Shown: in pieces, positions 47,411 through 57,810 of the stretch | Layout of the letters: each line of letters begins with the position of its first letter | How positions within the stretch are numbered: position 1 is the first letter of the stretch | Origin: Apostichopus japonicus | Taxonomy: Eukaryota; Echinodermata; Holothuroidea; Aspidochirotida; Stichopodidae | Direction: 5' to 3' | Assembly: GCF_037975245.1 (NCBI RefSeq) | Contig: NC_092576.1 | Location: forward strand, 31,474,611-31,538,610 | DNA: 64,000 bases | Translations under genes and position numbers: made by a program | The notes under the pieces: model-generated | Databases searched by the model: none | The model's input: the letters and a program-made list of their open reading frames with translations, nothing else | Told to the model about the DNA's origin: nothing

Positions 47411-49459
47411 ATGTCTAAGGACGGGAGGACTTCAGTCAAATGTGCAACGTGCTCACTTTTTCGTCCCGGGCGTGCCCGGGACGAGCACGCATTATGCCCG
47501 CAGTGCAGATCTTGCTCTCGGCGGGACCCCTGTTCGATCTGCGTGACCTTCACGCAGGCGAACTGGAAAGAGACGGAAGCCTGGCTGGAAGCTAAGCGTC
47601 AACGCCTGCAGCTCCAGCTGGACCACCTTCCGCCCTCGTCGCCAACTCCGACTCCCGACCAGGCTGTTCCGCAGTCCACGGTCCTCGATAAACCTCCGGA
47701 GATTACAACGCGAACCCCGCGGACCACCGATCCGGAGACAACCCCGAGATCAGAGAATCTCTCGAACCCTAAGGCTAAGGTCAAACCTAAGACCTATAAC
47801 AGAGCCAAGGGGAAGGCACCGAAAGCTAAATCGGTTGCTAAGGGTAGGGCCGCTCCCACTGCGGGAGCCTCTGTTGTGCCCTCCGACCCTCAAGACCAGA
47901 CAGTCAGGTCTGTGTCAGTTTCTAAGGAGCCGGGGACACGTAGCCGCTCGCCGGTGCGTCGTCCTTCGTCAGTCCCCGATGAGTCTTCACCGGACTCGGA
48001 CACAGGTTTTAGAAGAAAGAGACGTCGTAGGTCTACGGAGGCACCGCCTCCGCCCACAGGACCTCCCTCCGCCGACTGTGCGTGGCTACTTTCGCAGCTC
48101 ACCTCAGTCCTATCGCCGCTAGTCCAACACATGACCCCCGCGACGATACAACCGGTCCCAGACCGGGCAGAATCGGTAGCCGATATTCCTCCGGCAATTC
48201 GGGAATATCCCATCCAATTAGGCACCGTGCCTCCACGGGTCCCGAGGAATCTCTCCTCTATCGCACCGGACCCAGATGCTTTGGAGGTTCAAGCCTCCGA
48301 AACATTTTCGGAACTCGGGGACCGCCTCGAAGACTTCGAGGGCGACCGATACCCCGAGTCAGAATCGGAAGAGGAGGTGGAACTTCGGGGCACTACCCTG
48401 CCACCCGACATTGCGAAAGTCGCGAACATCTTTAGACAACGGTTGGGGTTCGAGGACTCCCCAGCGGGTCCCTCGGCCCCAAAGTCATCGTCGAAACTGC
48501 GCTCGACTAACGAGGCGCCAGAAGACGATTCCACCTCCATCCCTGTAGACCCGCTCTGCTTCGAACGGGTCGAAGTTCTACAGAAACAGCGGAGGTGGAC
48601 AGCCTTTCCTGCAAAGCAGGACCAAGCACTCTCTGTGCCGGAGGATACATGGAAGAACCTCTTCCACCCGCCTTCGATCCCGCAGGACGCGACTGACCGC
48701 CTTCAGGCGGAGCAAGGTTTAACGGGTGGAAATTTTAAGGATCCACACGGTAAGCGACTCGAGAATACGCTATTCGAGCTCGACCAGTCGTCCCGAGTCG
48801 GGATGAAATTCGCGTCAACCTTCCTTCTGGCAGCTGAAGTCTTTATGCGACATCACCAGCAGCTGCCAGAAGACCCGGATCAAATCCCAGATCGTGAGGC
48901 CGCGCAAATACTGTGGCTCCTGGGACCACTAGCCAGGCTGGTCTATGACCAATTTGCTAGAATATCAATCCGCTCGGTAGAAACCCGCCGACGAAACGTA
49001 CTGGCAGCGGTAAACTGGCCAGCAGGAGAGTCCAAAGAGAAACTGGCAAACCTCCCCATCCTGGGAGAGGATCTCTTTGACGGTCAGTTCGGTGAAACCG
49101 TCAAACACGAATTGGAATGGCGAGAGACTCTGTCAAAGTCGGGCTTCTCCCGCCCGGATACTCGTAGGGGTGAGAGACAGTCACGCCCTTACAGACGCCC
49201 AGATCAGTCAAGACCCCCAAGGGGTAGGGCACAACGACCCGCTTACTGGAAGCGGGGCAGCGGCAACGCCGCCAAATCCTTCAGGGGTGGGAGACCAGAC
49301 AGATCTCCAAGACGCTCCCCTCGGGGGCATAGATACGGCCGACTCTCCCGGGACGAGAGCGCGTCCGCGTCGAGACGATCAGCCACCGAGATCGTCGTTC
49401 GGGGCCCCGAGGCCCTAGGGGTGCCCACCCTACCACGGTTACAGCGTACCCAGCGGTAG
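47411..49459 (+). CDS. DIRS Gag-like protein
   Basis: Intact 682-residue frame, the first long ORF of the element. The N-terminus (residues 11-44) is Cys-rich with CxxC pairs (C11/C14, C29/C32/C35, C41/C44), likely a zinc-binding unit. Residues ~60-230 are Pro/Ser/Thr/Arg-rich and low complexity. The middle has acidic segments. The region around residues 380-560 (VDPLCFERVEVLQKQRRW through EWRETLSKSGFSRP) looks folded and is the most gag-like. The C-terminus is an Arg/Gly/Ser-rich basic tail that could bind nucleic acid. The start is the first ATG after the left ITR leader. Position and composition match DIRS ORF1; the capsid role is inferred. Confidence 0.85.
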   Translation: MSKDGRTSVKCATCSLFRPGRARDEHALCPQCRSCSRRDPCSICVTFTQANWKETEAWLEAKRQRLQLQLDHLPPSSPTPTPDQAVPQSTVLDKPPEITTRTPRTTDPETTPRSENLSNPKAKVKPKTYNRAKGKAPKAKSVAKGRAAPTAGASVVPSDPQDQTVRSVSVSKEPGTRSRSPVRRPSSVPDESSPDSDTGFRRKRRRRSTEAPPPPTGPPSADCAWLLSQLTSVLSPLVQHMTPATIQPVPDRAESVADIPPAIREYPIQLGTVPPRVPRNLSSIAPDPDALEVQASETFSELGDRLEDFEGDRYPESESEEEVELRGTTLPPDIAKVANIFRQRLGFEDSPAGPSAPKSSSKLRSTNEAPEDDSTSIPVDPLCFERVEVLQKQRRWTAFPAKQDQALSVPEDTWKNLFHPPSIPQDATDRLQAEQGLTGGNFKDPHGKRLENTLFELDQSSRVGMKFASTFLLAAEVFMRHHQQLPEDPDQIPDREAAQILWLLGPLARLVYDQFARISIRSVETRRRNVLAAVNWPAGESKEKLANLPILGEDLFDGQFGETVKHELEWRETLSKSGFSRPDTRRGERQSRPYRRPDQSRPPRGRAQRPAYWKRGSGNAAKSFRGGRPDRSPRRSPRGHRYGRLSRDESASASRRSATEIVVRGPEALGVPTLPRLQRTQR

Positions 49460-49497
49460 GGGGGAGACTCCAGTTATTCCGGAACATCTGGAAAGAG

Positions 49498-51139
49498 ATG
49501 GACCCTGGTCCGTGGGTCCTGGGGGTGATTACGAGGGGGTACCCCATCGAGTTCTCTCGGACTCCCCCAGAGGGGGGGCTGAAAGGACACCCCAGTCCTC
49601 ACCGACCCGGGCCAAAGAATCGCCCTCGAAAGCGAGCTCCATGCGTTAATGACGAAGAGGGCAATAGTGGAGGCGACGGAAGGGGAGGGACCACTCTTCC
49701 GATCGTCCTTCTTTCTAACGCCAAAAAAGGACGGGTCATGGCGACCAATCCTCAACTTAAAACCTTTGAACAAGGGCTTCGTCCGGCCGACTCATTTTCG
49801 CATGGAGACGCTCGCAATAGTTTTACCAAACCTCACGAAGGGAATGTGGGCGTCATCCGTCGACCTCAAAGACGCATACCTCCACATTCCCATCGAAACC
49901 AGGTCTCAAAACTTCCTAGCGTTTTCATACAAACGAAAAACATACAAATTCGTGGCACTACCCTTCGGCCTATCGACCTCACCGCGAGTCTTCACGCGAA
50001 TAGCGGGCGCGGTGGTCGCAGACCTACGCCGAAGCGGAGTGACCTTATATGCTTACCTCGTTGACTGGCTCGTCACGGGGAGGTCGCACCAAGAGGCACT
50101 CTTCAACCTAGATCGCACAACAGATCGCCTCGAACAGCTTGGTTGGGTAATCAACAGGGAAAAATCACATCTCATCCCGACCCAGACCATCCAATTTCTG
50201 GGCGCAACTCTAGATTTTCACACTGGTTGGGTGAGACCGTCCTCAGAACGGGTCACCAACACCCAACAAACAGTTCGCCGCCTACTCAACAGGCGGTCCT
50301 CCCCGGCCAGACTTTGGATGAGAGCCCTCGGCCTCATGGCCAGTCTGGTGGACGTCGTTCCATTCTGCCGTCTCAGAATGCGACCTCTCCAAATACACCT
50401 GCTAGAACACTACGACCCGGAGCGGGACGTACTCGACAAGCGAGTACCCCTGAACGGGTTCGACACGGCCCACCTTTTGTGGTGGCTCACGAAGGAGAAC
50501 TGGGCCCAGGGACGCCCCTTCCGAGAACAAAAGCCTCTAATATCTATCTCCTCAGACGCTTCCTTGCAGGGCTGGGGAGCGTGTCTGGACGATTTGACAA
50601 TTTCAGGGGAATGGGAGCCAACCTGGCGACAGGCCCACATCAACGTACTCGAGTTGGAGGCACTATCCAGAGCCCTCCACCACTTCGAGTGCCACCATCG
50701 GGACCACGCCGTGACAGCCTTCTGCGACAACACCACGGTAGTGGCCTACGTCAACAGGCAAGGGGGGACGAAGTCCCGATCACTGTGTACCGCGACATGG
50801 GACCTCCTGCTCTGGTGCCGAGACAACAACATCTCTCTAAGAGCCTCGCACATTGCAGGGAGGGAAAACCTAACAGCGGATGCCCTGTCCAGGGGGGCCC
50901 AAACCCCAACGGAGTGGTCCCTACAGGAAATCACCTGCCGGAACCTGTTCCGCCTGTTCGGGACTCCGAACATCGACTTGTTTGCGTCGGCGACCAATGC
51001 CAAGCTCCCAGTATTTTGCACTCGGACCTTCCACCCCAGGGCGTGGGCGTCGGACGCGTTCTCAATCAGCTGGGAGGGGATGGAGGCGTATGCCTTCCTC
51101 CCCCCCTCTGCCTCATACAGAAAGTGCTACTCAAACTAA
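49498..51139 (+). CDS. DIRS reverse transcriptase and RNase H
   Basis: The first stretch (DPGPWVLGVITRGYPIEFS, from 49498) lies in one frame. After a break at a G run near 49570 the main frame runs to 51139. RT motifs: FFLTPKKDGSWRPILNLKPL, ASSVDLKDAYLHIPI (first Asp), ALPFGLSTSPRVFT, then AYLVDWLVTGR where YxDD is expected, i.e. the first Asp of the pair is Val. RNase H follows: ISSDASLQGWGACLDD, INVLELEALSRAL, AFCDNTTVVAYVN, ENLTADALSRG. A further break in a C run (51101-51107) moves the continuation (IQKVLLKLNLSRTRLLLIAP, LNLTAWPLSG) to another frame. The altered YxDD should abolish polymerase activity. Confidence 0.92.
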
Positions 51140-51309
51140 ACCTATCTCGGACACGGCTACTACTAATCGCGCCCTACTGGCCGAGACGACCGTGGTTTCC
51201 AATGCTACTAGACCTACTAGTAGGAACCCCACGCAGTCTTCCAGACTCACCCCACCTAGTGAGCTTGGGCCGGGCCCAAGTCAGCCTACCTCATCTACGG
51301 TCCTTGAAC

Positions 51310-52353
51310 CTGACTGCGTGGCCGTTGTCCGGGCTCGGTTCAGAGCGAGCGGCTTTTCTCCAGACGCTGCCGCCATGGCAGCGTCAGCCAGACGGCCTAG
51401 CACCGTCCACACTTACGATTCCCGACTGGCAAGATTCTTCGAATGGTGTTCCCGTTTACAGGTCCGTCCGGATACTACCTCTCCGGCACAACTAGCGGAC
51501 TTTTTCATGCTCCTCTTCGAAGAGGGTAAACAACCGAACACCATTCGAAACTACAGATCGGCTATCGCAGCGATCCACTCGGGATTCCCAGATGGGTCAT
51601 CGGTAGGCACCTGCCCTCCTCAAGGGTATGGCCAACCGCAGGCCCATGTGTCGTAAACTCCCACCGGCTTGGAGCATCAACAGCGTGCTACATCACTTAG
51701 CCCGTCCACCTTTTGAGCCAATGGGCTCATCCCTACTCAGGGACCTCACCATCAAGACACTATTCTTGGTGGCCTCTGCCTCCGCCAGGAGGAGGAGTTG
51801 CCTGCACGCATTGTCCACAGCAGAAGGACATATCCGTTTTGACAGCCGAGGCGTGCGTCTGGTTCCGGACCCCAGGTTCCTTGCTAAGAACCAGACGCTC
51901 ACCTTCATACCGGGGGACATCTTCCTCCCGAAACTGTCCCTGACCTCCGACACTGCGGAGGACAAACTGTGGTGCCCGGTGAGGGCACTTAAATGGTACT
52001 TACATAGGACAAAGGACCTCAGATCATCACAGGCCCTATTTATTTTACCTACAAGCCCTCACTCGGCTGCCTCTAAAGAAACAATCAGCAGATGGCTGGT
52101 GCAGGCAATTCGTCTCCACGCGGAGACAGAACAGCCGGTCAGGGCCCACGACATTCGAGGCCAGGCGGCATCGAAGGCCCTGTTCCAAGGGGTCCCGGTG
52201 GATGATATCCTCCGGGCCGCCTCGTGGAAAACTCCCTCGACTTTCTTCGCGTCCTGCCTAACGGACACGGTCGCTTCGGAGTCGACGTTTGGCCGTACGG
52301 TGTTGGGCGTTCCCCCGGGCAGGTCCCGCCCGTTGGGCCTCCCACCATCGTAG
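51310..52353 (+). pseudogene. DIRS tyrosine recombinase, frameshifted
   Basis: N-terminal core-binding half: ARRPSTVHTYDSRLARFFEW, PAQLADFFMLLFEEG, PNTIRNYRSAIAAI (one frame, to about 51610). After a one-base shift near 51605-51618 it continues as GMANRRPMCRKLPPAWSIN and then the catalytic half: ASARRRSCLHAL (catalytic Arg I), VRAHDIRGQAASK (H-x-x-R), AASWKTPSTFFASCLTD. The last block carries Trp where His/Trp is expected, but Cys where the nucleophilic Tyr of DIRS recombinases normally sits (FxxxYL). This enzyme would integrate the circular cDNA. Both the frame break and the missing Tyr argue for loss of function. The N-terminal half overlaps the tail of the RT/RH region in a different frame, as in other DIRS elements. 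Confidence 0.88.
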
Positions 52354-52366
52354 CAGTGCCACTCTG

Positions 52367-52474
52367 CGCGTAAGTGTTGTAGGAGACAGGTAAGAGAGGA
52401 GTGAAGTAAATACACCAAAACTCACTGGTTTGGGTATTTACGAACGACGATACTTACCTGTCTCACCCACCTCC
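52367..52474 (+). repeat. DIRS internal complementary region
   Basis: 52367-52411 is the complement of the outer left terminus (GACAGGTAAGAGAGGAGTGA). Immediately after, about 52409-52470 is the complement of the outer right terminus (CACCAAAACTCACTGG, TTTACGAACGACGATAC). This back-to-back join is the template that closes the element's circular intermediate in the DIRS replication model. Confidence 0.92.
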
Positions 52475-52599
52475 CTCCGCCACGTGCGGAACTCAGGAGC
52501 CCGACACAACGCCAACAGTAAAACAATCAAACTTGTCATTCAATATAGATCATATTTCTCCATAAGTTATCTATAGTATGTGCTGCATCACAGCCGGAC

Positions 52600-52730
52600 G
52601 GACCCGGATATACCGGACACCTCCATCCGGACATATCCATCCGGACATATCCATCCGGACATATCGAGTCGGACATACTAATCCGGACATATCCACTAAG
52701 GACATATCCATTCAGTCCGGACGCTGAACG
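52600..52730 (+). repeat. 14-bp tandem repeat within the DIRS 3' region
   Basis: About seven to eight degenerate CATCCGGACATATC units lie between the internal complementary region and the right terminal repeat. Confidence 0.9.
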
Positions 52731-52938
52731 AAACACGACACCTACGCTCTCAGCCTAAACTTCACCAGGTGAGTGCCTTGTGCATCGTATTATTGCTTTG
52801 GTTCACACTATCATTCATCCTTTAAGCAGATTACGATCGCTTCGGCGTGTTTTTTCGCATCCCTCTCGGGTGGGTTCTCCCACCCGACTCGGGCCTCCCC
52901 GCTGCGGTTTCACGACCACAGCGGAATGGGGCAAATCT

Positions 52939-53103
52939 GGAAGGGAGAGAGGGTGCGCGGTGACCTATGGGAGAGGTCACCGGGGGCGCAGTGCTAAAAT
53001 TATACCAGTGGTAGGTAGACTAGGAAATGTGCGTAAGTGTTGTAGGAGACAGGTAAGTATCGTCGTTCGTAAATACCCAAACGAGTGAGTTTTGGTGTAT
53101 TTA
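52939..53103 (+). repeat. DIRS right inverted terminal repeat
   Basis: Complement of the left repeat over ~120 bp (GGAAGGGAGAGAGGGTGCGC onward, including GGAGACAGGTAAG), with a distinct outer end, TATCGTCGTTCGTAAATACC to GAGTTTTGGTGTATTTA, which is copied in the internal complementary region. Confidence 0.9.
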
Positions 53104-54560
53104 TTGTAATCAGCTAATGAGCTAACATGACTTTATACTGCTAACAAGAGACTACTGTAACTCTATGTACTGAAGGTAGTTTATATGTAGGATGACTTCC
53201 TGTCAATGCTCTCAATGCAGATGTTGTAGAAGGTGAAGTGCAGATGAAGGGAAAAACTGGATTTGAATACACTATGTATTACTTGCAAATATTACAACAA
53301 TGACAGAAGGGTATTCCATGCAAATAGACCAAATCTAATCCTCCTTCACTTCTTGTTGTAACAGTGCATGCCTTGGTAAACAGTAAACACTGAATAGTAC
53401 AGAACTTGGTGGATTCAAATTTGGCCAAGTATATATAATTTGTTCCATTGGAAAGTATGCATACAGCATTTAGTAGCATTGATAGATTTTATGAGAAGTT
53501 TGCATCTCTGATGCATAAATCTACTGAAAACAAATACAAAAAATAATTGCTGACGAAAACATGGCACAAACAATGTTGCATACCATAGGCTATATAGTGC
53601 AGACTAAATTAAGTAGTACCAAACAGAATGTGACTTTCTACAGTATGTTGGGTTTCACTGACCTTAGAATGAAGCTTAGCCTAGCTACATACTGTACCAA
53701 GCAAAATAACTAGATAACTAAAGGAAACTAGGAAAGTGAATGTGGTGGAAGTACAGCCTATACCTACCTTGCTATGCATGCATAGGACAAACAGGAAATT
53801 AGTTCAGTTGGCCTTTCAACCAAGTTAATAGTATCGTCAACTATCCTAGAAGTTCATGCACATGTATGTTAAATTATTCTTATGTCCATTGTAATATACT
53901 AGCCTAACCATTTTTGCAATCTGATACATATTCTCCACCATTACGAACACTTTTAAAGTTTGCTTTTGCAAAACTTCTGCTAAAAACCTTCTTGTTGCTT
54001 ACTTATTATTTCATAAGCTACACTTATACTTATAGGCAGAATCATATGCTGGGAGTTAACCACAAAATGTTCATTTTTTTGAACATTGTTTGTTGGGAGG
54101 TTTTTTTGCTGATTTTAGCGTGTTAGTCGCCTGGGGAGTTGGAGAAGGCAAGAAAACACCATCTACTTTCCAATAGTTTTGTACAGAAGGTGATTATATC
54201 TAAAGGTGAGTAGTAGTGCTGCATTGAGTTTGGTCATACTTCCTGCATTTTCAGCAAGCAATGTGTCAATTATATAACAATCATAATTTCTGAATTTTCA
54301 GTGGGCCATGAGTCAATTATACATCAATGATCAATCAGAAAGGGAAAAAAGAAGTCACGTTAGTAATAAAGTAAGGCCTGTCCTTAGTCACCTACAGACT
54401 ACTAGTTAGTCTATGTTCCCTAACTACATGCACCCAAATGTTTGCTCCTAGCAAGGAAGGCATATTTTAACCACATGTACCTGCATCCTCTTCCTTCAAA
54501 ATGATGACTCCTGATGTAAATATTATTTTGTAAAACTTGAAAATTATCCACTTTCTTTAT
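53104..54560. other. No recognised gene
   Basis: AT-rich DNA between the DIRS element and the TIR unit; short frames only. Confidence 0.35.
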
Positions 54561-56327
54561 GGTCATTTTCACAATCAGTGGTGTAACTTCCAATATTGGC
54601 ACTTATTGCTTTGTAACTCAGTGACCAAATACCAGAATTCTTAGATTTTTTGCCATTTGACCATCCTAAGTGAAGTCTACCTTGGGTAGCTTAACAAACT
54701 TTCTCGGTTTCTTCAGGTTGATTTGGTGGCCATAAATATGCTTAAAATATGCTAGTTCAGCCGTACACTCTCAACAACACTGTTTTTGTCAGAGCCTGTA
54801 CTTATTGGTGGAAGGTATTTTCCAGTTCTTATTTGGTTGATATTATCAACAAGTGTCCAAACTAAAATGCAATTGTGTTCCCCAGGTTTCCTTCCTTTCC
54901 TTCTCCAAGGAACGGTGGCTAGATTTTGTCGTTTCGGAGGTGACATTTTCCGTTAACAATTGGTACCTAAGTTTGACTGCAACTAAGTTCTAGTTAAGCA
55001 GTGTAAATTTTGTTAAGTAAGGTTGCATTATTACAATAACTAATGTGTCTAATATCTGGGCCAAAAAATATTTTTCATTTGGAATTCTTAAAAAAATTGT
55101 GTTAATTTCAAATTTAATGTTAACTTTTCCGTTAACTTTTCCGTCACCTCCGAAACAAAGCATTCTTCAGTCCAAGATTTATGTAAACAATAGTATAGCC
55201 ATTTTGAACATATTAAAATATTTCTCACCCCCTAACGTTATATTTGAGTAAAAGTTGTGACAACATGACCACTCGTTTTAATTTCTGGGAGATTCTTAAC
55301 TTTCCGTTAACATGCGTCACCTCCGAAACACCTCGTCACCTCCGAAACAGGTTAGTTGGAAATTTGATCTATACTGATCCAATAAACATCTTCCTTGGCT
55401 AAAACTCATATTACAGTAATTCTGTAGAGGTGTAGCAACCAGTATGATAATATTTTTTAAAAGGTCCTTTATTAATAATGTTAAATTTGAATTAAACTGT
55501 AAATTAATGTTTCGGAGGTGACACAATATTGTTAACACTACATTTTTTACATTTCTGCTGTTTGTGTACCATCATATGCTAATGGATGACTTGATCTACC
55601 TTAGAAAACACTGTAACAAACTGAACAAAGTATTAATGAAACTCTCACATGCACAGTTGATGAATAAGTTACAAATATGTGTTTTTTTGCCACTTTTTCC
55701 CCTTTCTGGACAAGAGATAGCGTACCATTGCTTACATTAGTGCTATTAATAAACTTGAATGAAATGATCGATTAGTAATGAAGTGCTGTCCATAAAAGAT
55801 CACAATCACCAAACATGCAGTTTTTAAAACTTTGTTAACAGGGGACAAATTTATCAGATAATTAGCTCAATCTGCCTGTGGTCTTTGCTATCGTTTCGGA
55901 GGTGACATTGATTGTTTACATGTAATATACTGAACTATCCCTTTGTTTGAGCATATTTCTGAAATATTCTACTAGTGCATACACTTGTGCTGCAGTTATA
56001 TGTTACCTTCTGTGAGTTCTACAGTGCTGTTGAGTACATGTTCACAGGTTTAATTTGCACCATGTTGACCTGTACCAGTATACACATTAATTTGCATGAT
56101 TCCCACTATAACCACGGAGGGCTCTACTATTTGGTCCAGGTAAATATCCTACAAAAGTTCAGAATATTTGTTCACAATATGTAGACCTGCAGTTGTAACA
56201 TTTGAAGCAAAAAGAAAGAATCTTATTGCTTCTTTAATGAGCTGTTGTTACAGTATCACAGCAAATTGTCTGAAAAGAGATTTCCCAAAAATACATAAAA
56301 TTTGAACAGGGAATTCCCCTCCCTTTT

Positions 56328-56690
56328 CTTAAAGGGTGTGAAGAGTGAAGACTGGTGCAAAAGGAAACGTCTAATGCTGGTAATCTGACCTAGTTTCGAT
56401 GAGGTGTAACAGAAGTGTTAGACACCACCATCGATCCCAGAAAATACACACACAGCTTGCTACCATCGTTAATAGACACTAACTAGTGTACAGTCAGTAC
56501 AGCTACAGCACAGCACATTGTACAAACGATACAGCGATGGACATCTCAGGTCCAGCTAAAGATAACAAGGTATATCACGTTTCATTACTGTCTGTATTTT
56601 GTAGTGACACGAACAAAACGTCACTTGCAAGCAACAGAAAGTTTCATTTTTCAGATGGCCGCACACGGTTTGGGGCGAGTCTTCAATGCT
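56328..56690 (+). repeat. Dispersed ~355-bp repeat, copy 2
   Basis: Partner of 34906-35262. Here an ATG at 56537 opens MDISGPAKDNK and reaches AAG|GTATAT (56569/56570). An 85-nt putative intron ends TTTTTCAG, and the frame continues in phase 0 at 56655 with MAAHGLGRVFNAFNNQ. This could be the 5' end of a host gene or of a DNA transposon gene; no domain is recognised. Confidence 0.7.
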
Positions 56691-56772
56691 TTTAACAACC
56701 AATTACAAACAACTAACCTTTATAGAGTGAAAACTCATTTAATTCTAGAATGTCGCTCCAGATGGTCTCTTA

Positions 56773-57810
56773 GGCCTTGTTCACATTTAAGAATGCAACC
56801 TGGCGATTATTGATATTAAGTCCGCGAGGAGGATTAACTAGTTAAGAACAAGACGCATTCACATTTCAGAAGGAGTAAGTTTCGTCTGTTTGCGAGATTA
56901 ATATACTGCGCAGGCGTATAAAGGTCATATCAGCTGTTTACATTCCCCCTGTGCTTTGCCATTGTCTTATAATGTTCTGTACTAGTACCTACTACTCCGT
57001 ACACCACTGCACGGCAACGTACAATCATCGCACATAAACAGTTAACTGTATTCAAACAACTCCGTACTGGCATTACCATAACATTTTAACCCAGATTTGA
57101 ATTTCTTCCAAACCCTTCAGTGGATGAGCAAACGATCTTGCTAGTCAGTGTTTTACTGCTTGATGTCGCATTTGAGGCTAATCTAACATCAAAGGCATTT
57201 AATGTTAGGTCTAAAGACCTAGTAAGGTCTACTGTATCTGTATACAGTAGGCTAGTAAGTGCAACTTCATTATAGGCCAGGCCAGACGTTATGGTTTTAG
57301 CCTTTTACTAACTTCCATAGCAACCGAACCCAAAATCATCCGTTTTGAAATAACCATCAAATTACAGAGTTTCGCCTCTTCAAAAATCTGTCAGTATGGC
57401 GTACAATGAATTTAAGGCTATTACAGTAGATTTAAGTGGACTGTCATTTAGTTTGTTTTTGTCTCACAACCGGTTACAGCGTCTTTTCTGCAGTGTTGGT
57501 CAAATCGGTTCAAAGAAAATGAAATGGGTTCACGAATAGCATCGTTTGGTAGTGTTTCTGTTAAGAAGGGCAATGCTCTGACAAACACATACATGTACGT
57601 ACTACCCGCCCAATAGCAACTTATATATATCGGAAATCTCGGGTCACCATTAAGTCTCCGACCATTCACATCACATTTACTGAGAATGCAGGATAAATTC
57701 TTAAGACTGCATGCCGACTTGAAGTATGAGTAAAGGAGTGTTCACACTAAGGGAATTAATTTCCCTTGAGGACTTGAAGTACGGGTGCATTCTTAAATGT
57801 GAACAAGGCC
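56773..57810. mobile_element. Candidate 1.04-kb inverted-repeat element
   Basis: GGCCTTGTTCACATTTAAGA plus GATGCA-like continuation (25 bp in all, 56773-56797) is exactly complemented at 57786-57810. No clear target duplication and no transposase frame, so a MITE-like unit is likely. Confidence 0.6.

Larger units (their letters stand above)
46727..53103 (+). mobile_element. DIRS-like tyrosine-recombinase retrotransposon, full length
   Basis: The ~6.4-kb unit has inverted terminal repeats (46727-46865 and 52939-53103), a gag-like ORF, RT/RNase H, a tyrosine recombinase and an internal complementary region (about 52367-52474) that joins complements of both outer termini. This architecture is that of DIRS elements, which replicate through a circular intermediate and integrate by tyrosine recombinase without target duplication; none is seen here. 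GC content is clearly higher than in the flanks. RT and recombinase active-site changes plus frame breaks indicate an inactive copy. Confidence 0.95.

Noticed and set aside
47599-49773. Several minus- and plus-strand frames over DIRS ORF1
   Set aside because: High GC leaves alternative frames open; only the 47411-49459 frame has Cys-rich and gag-like organisation.
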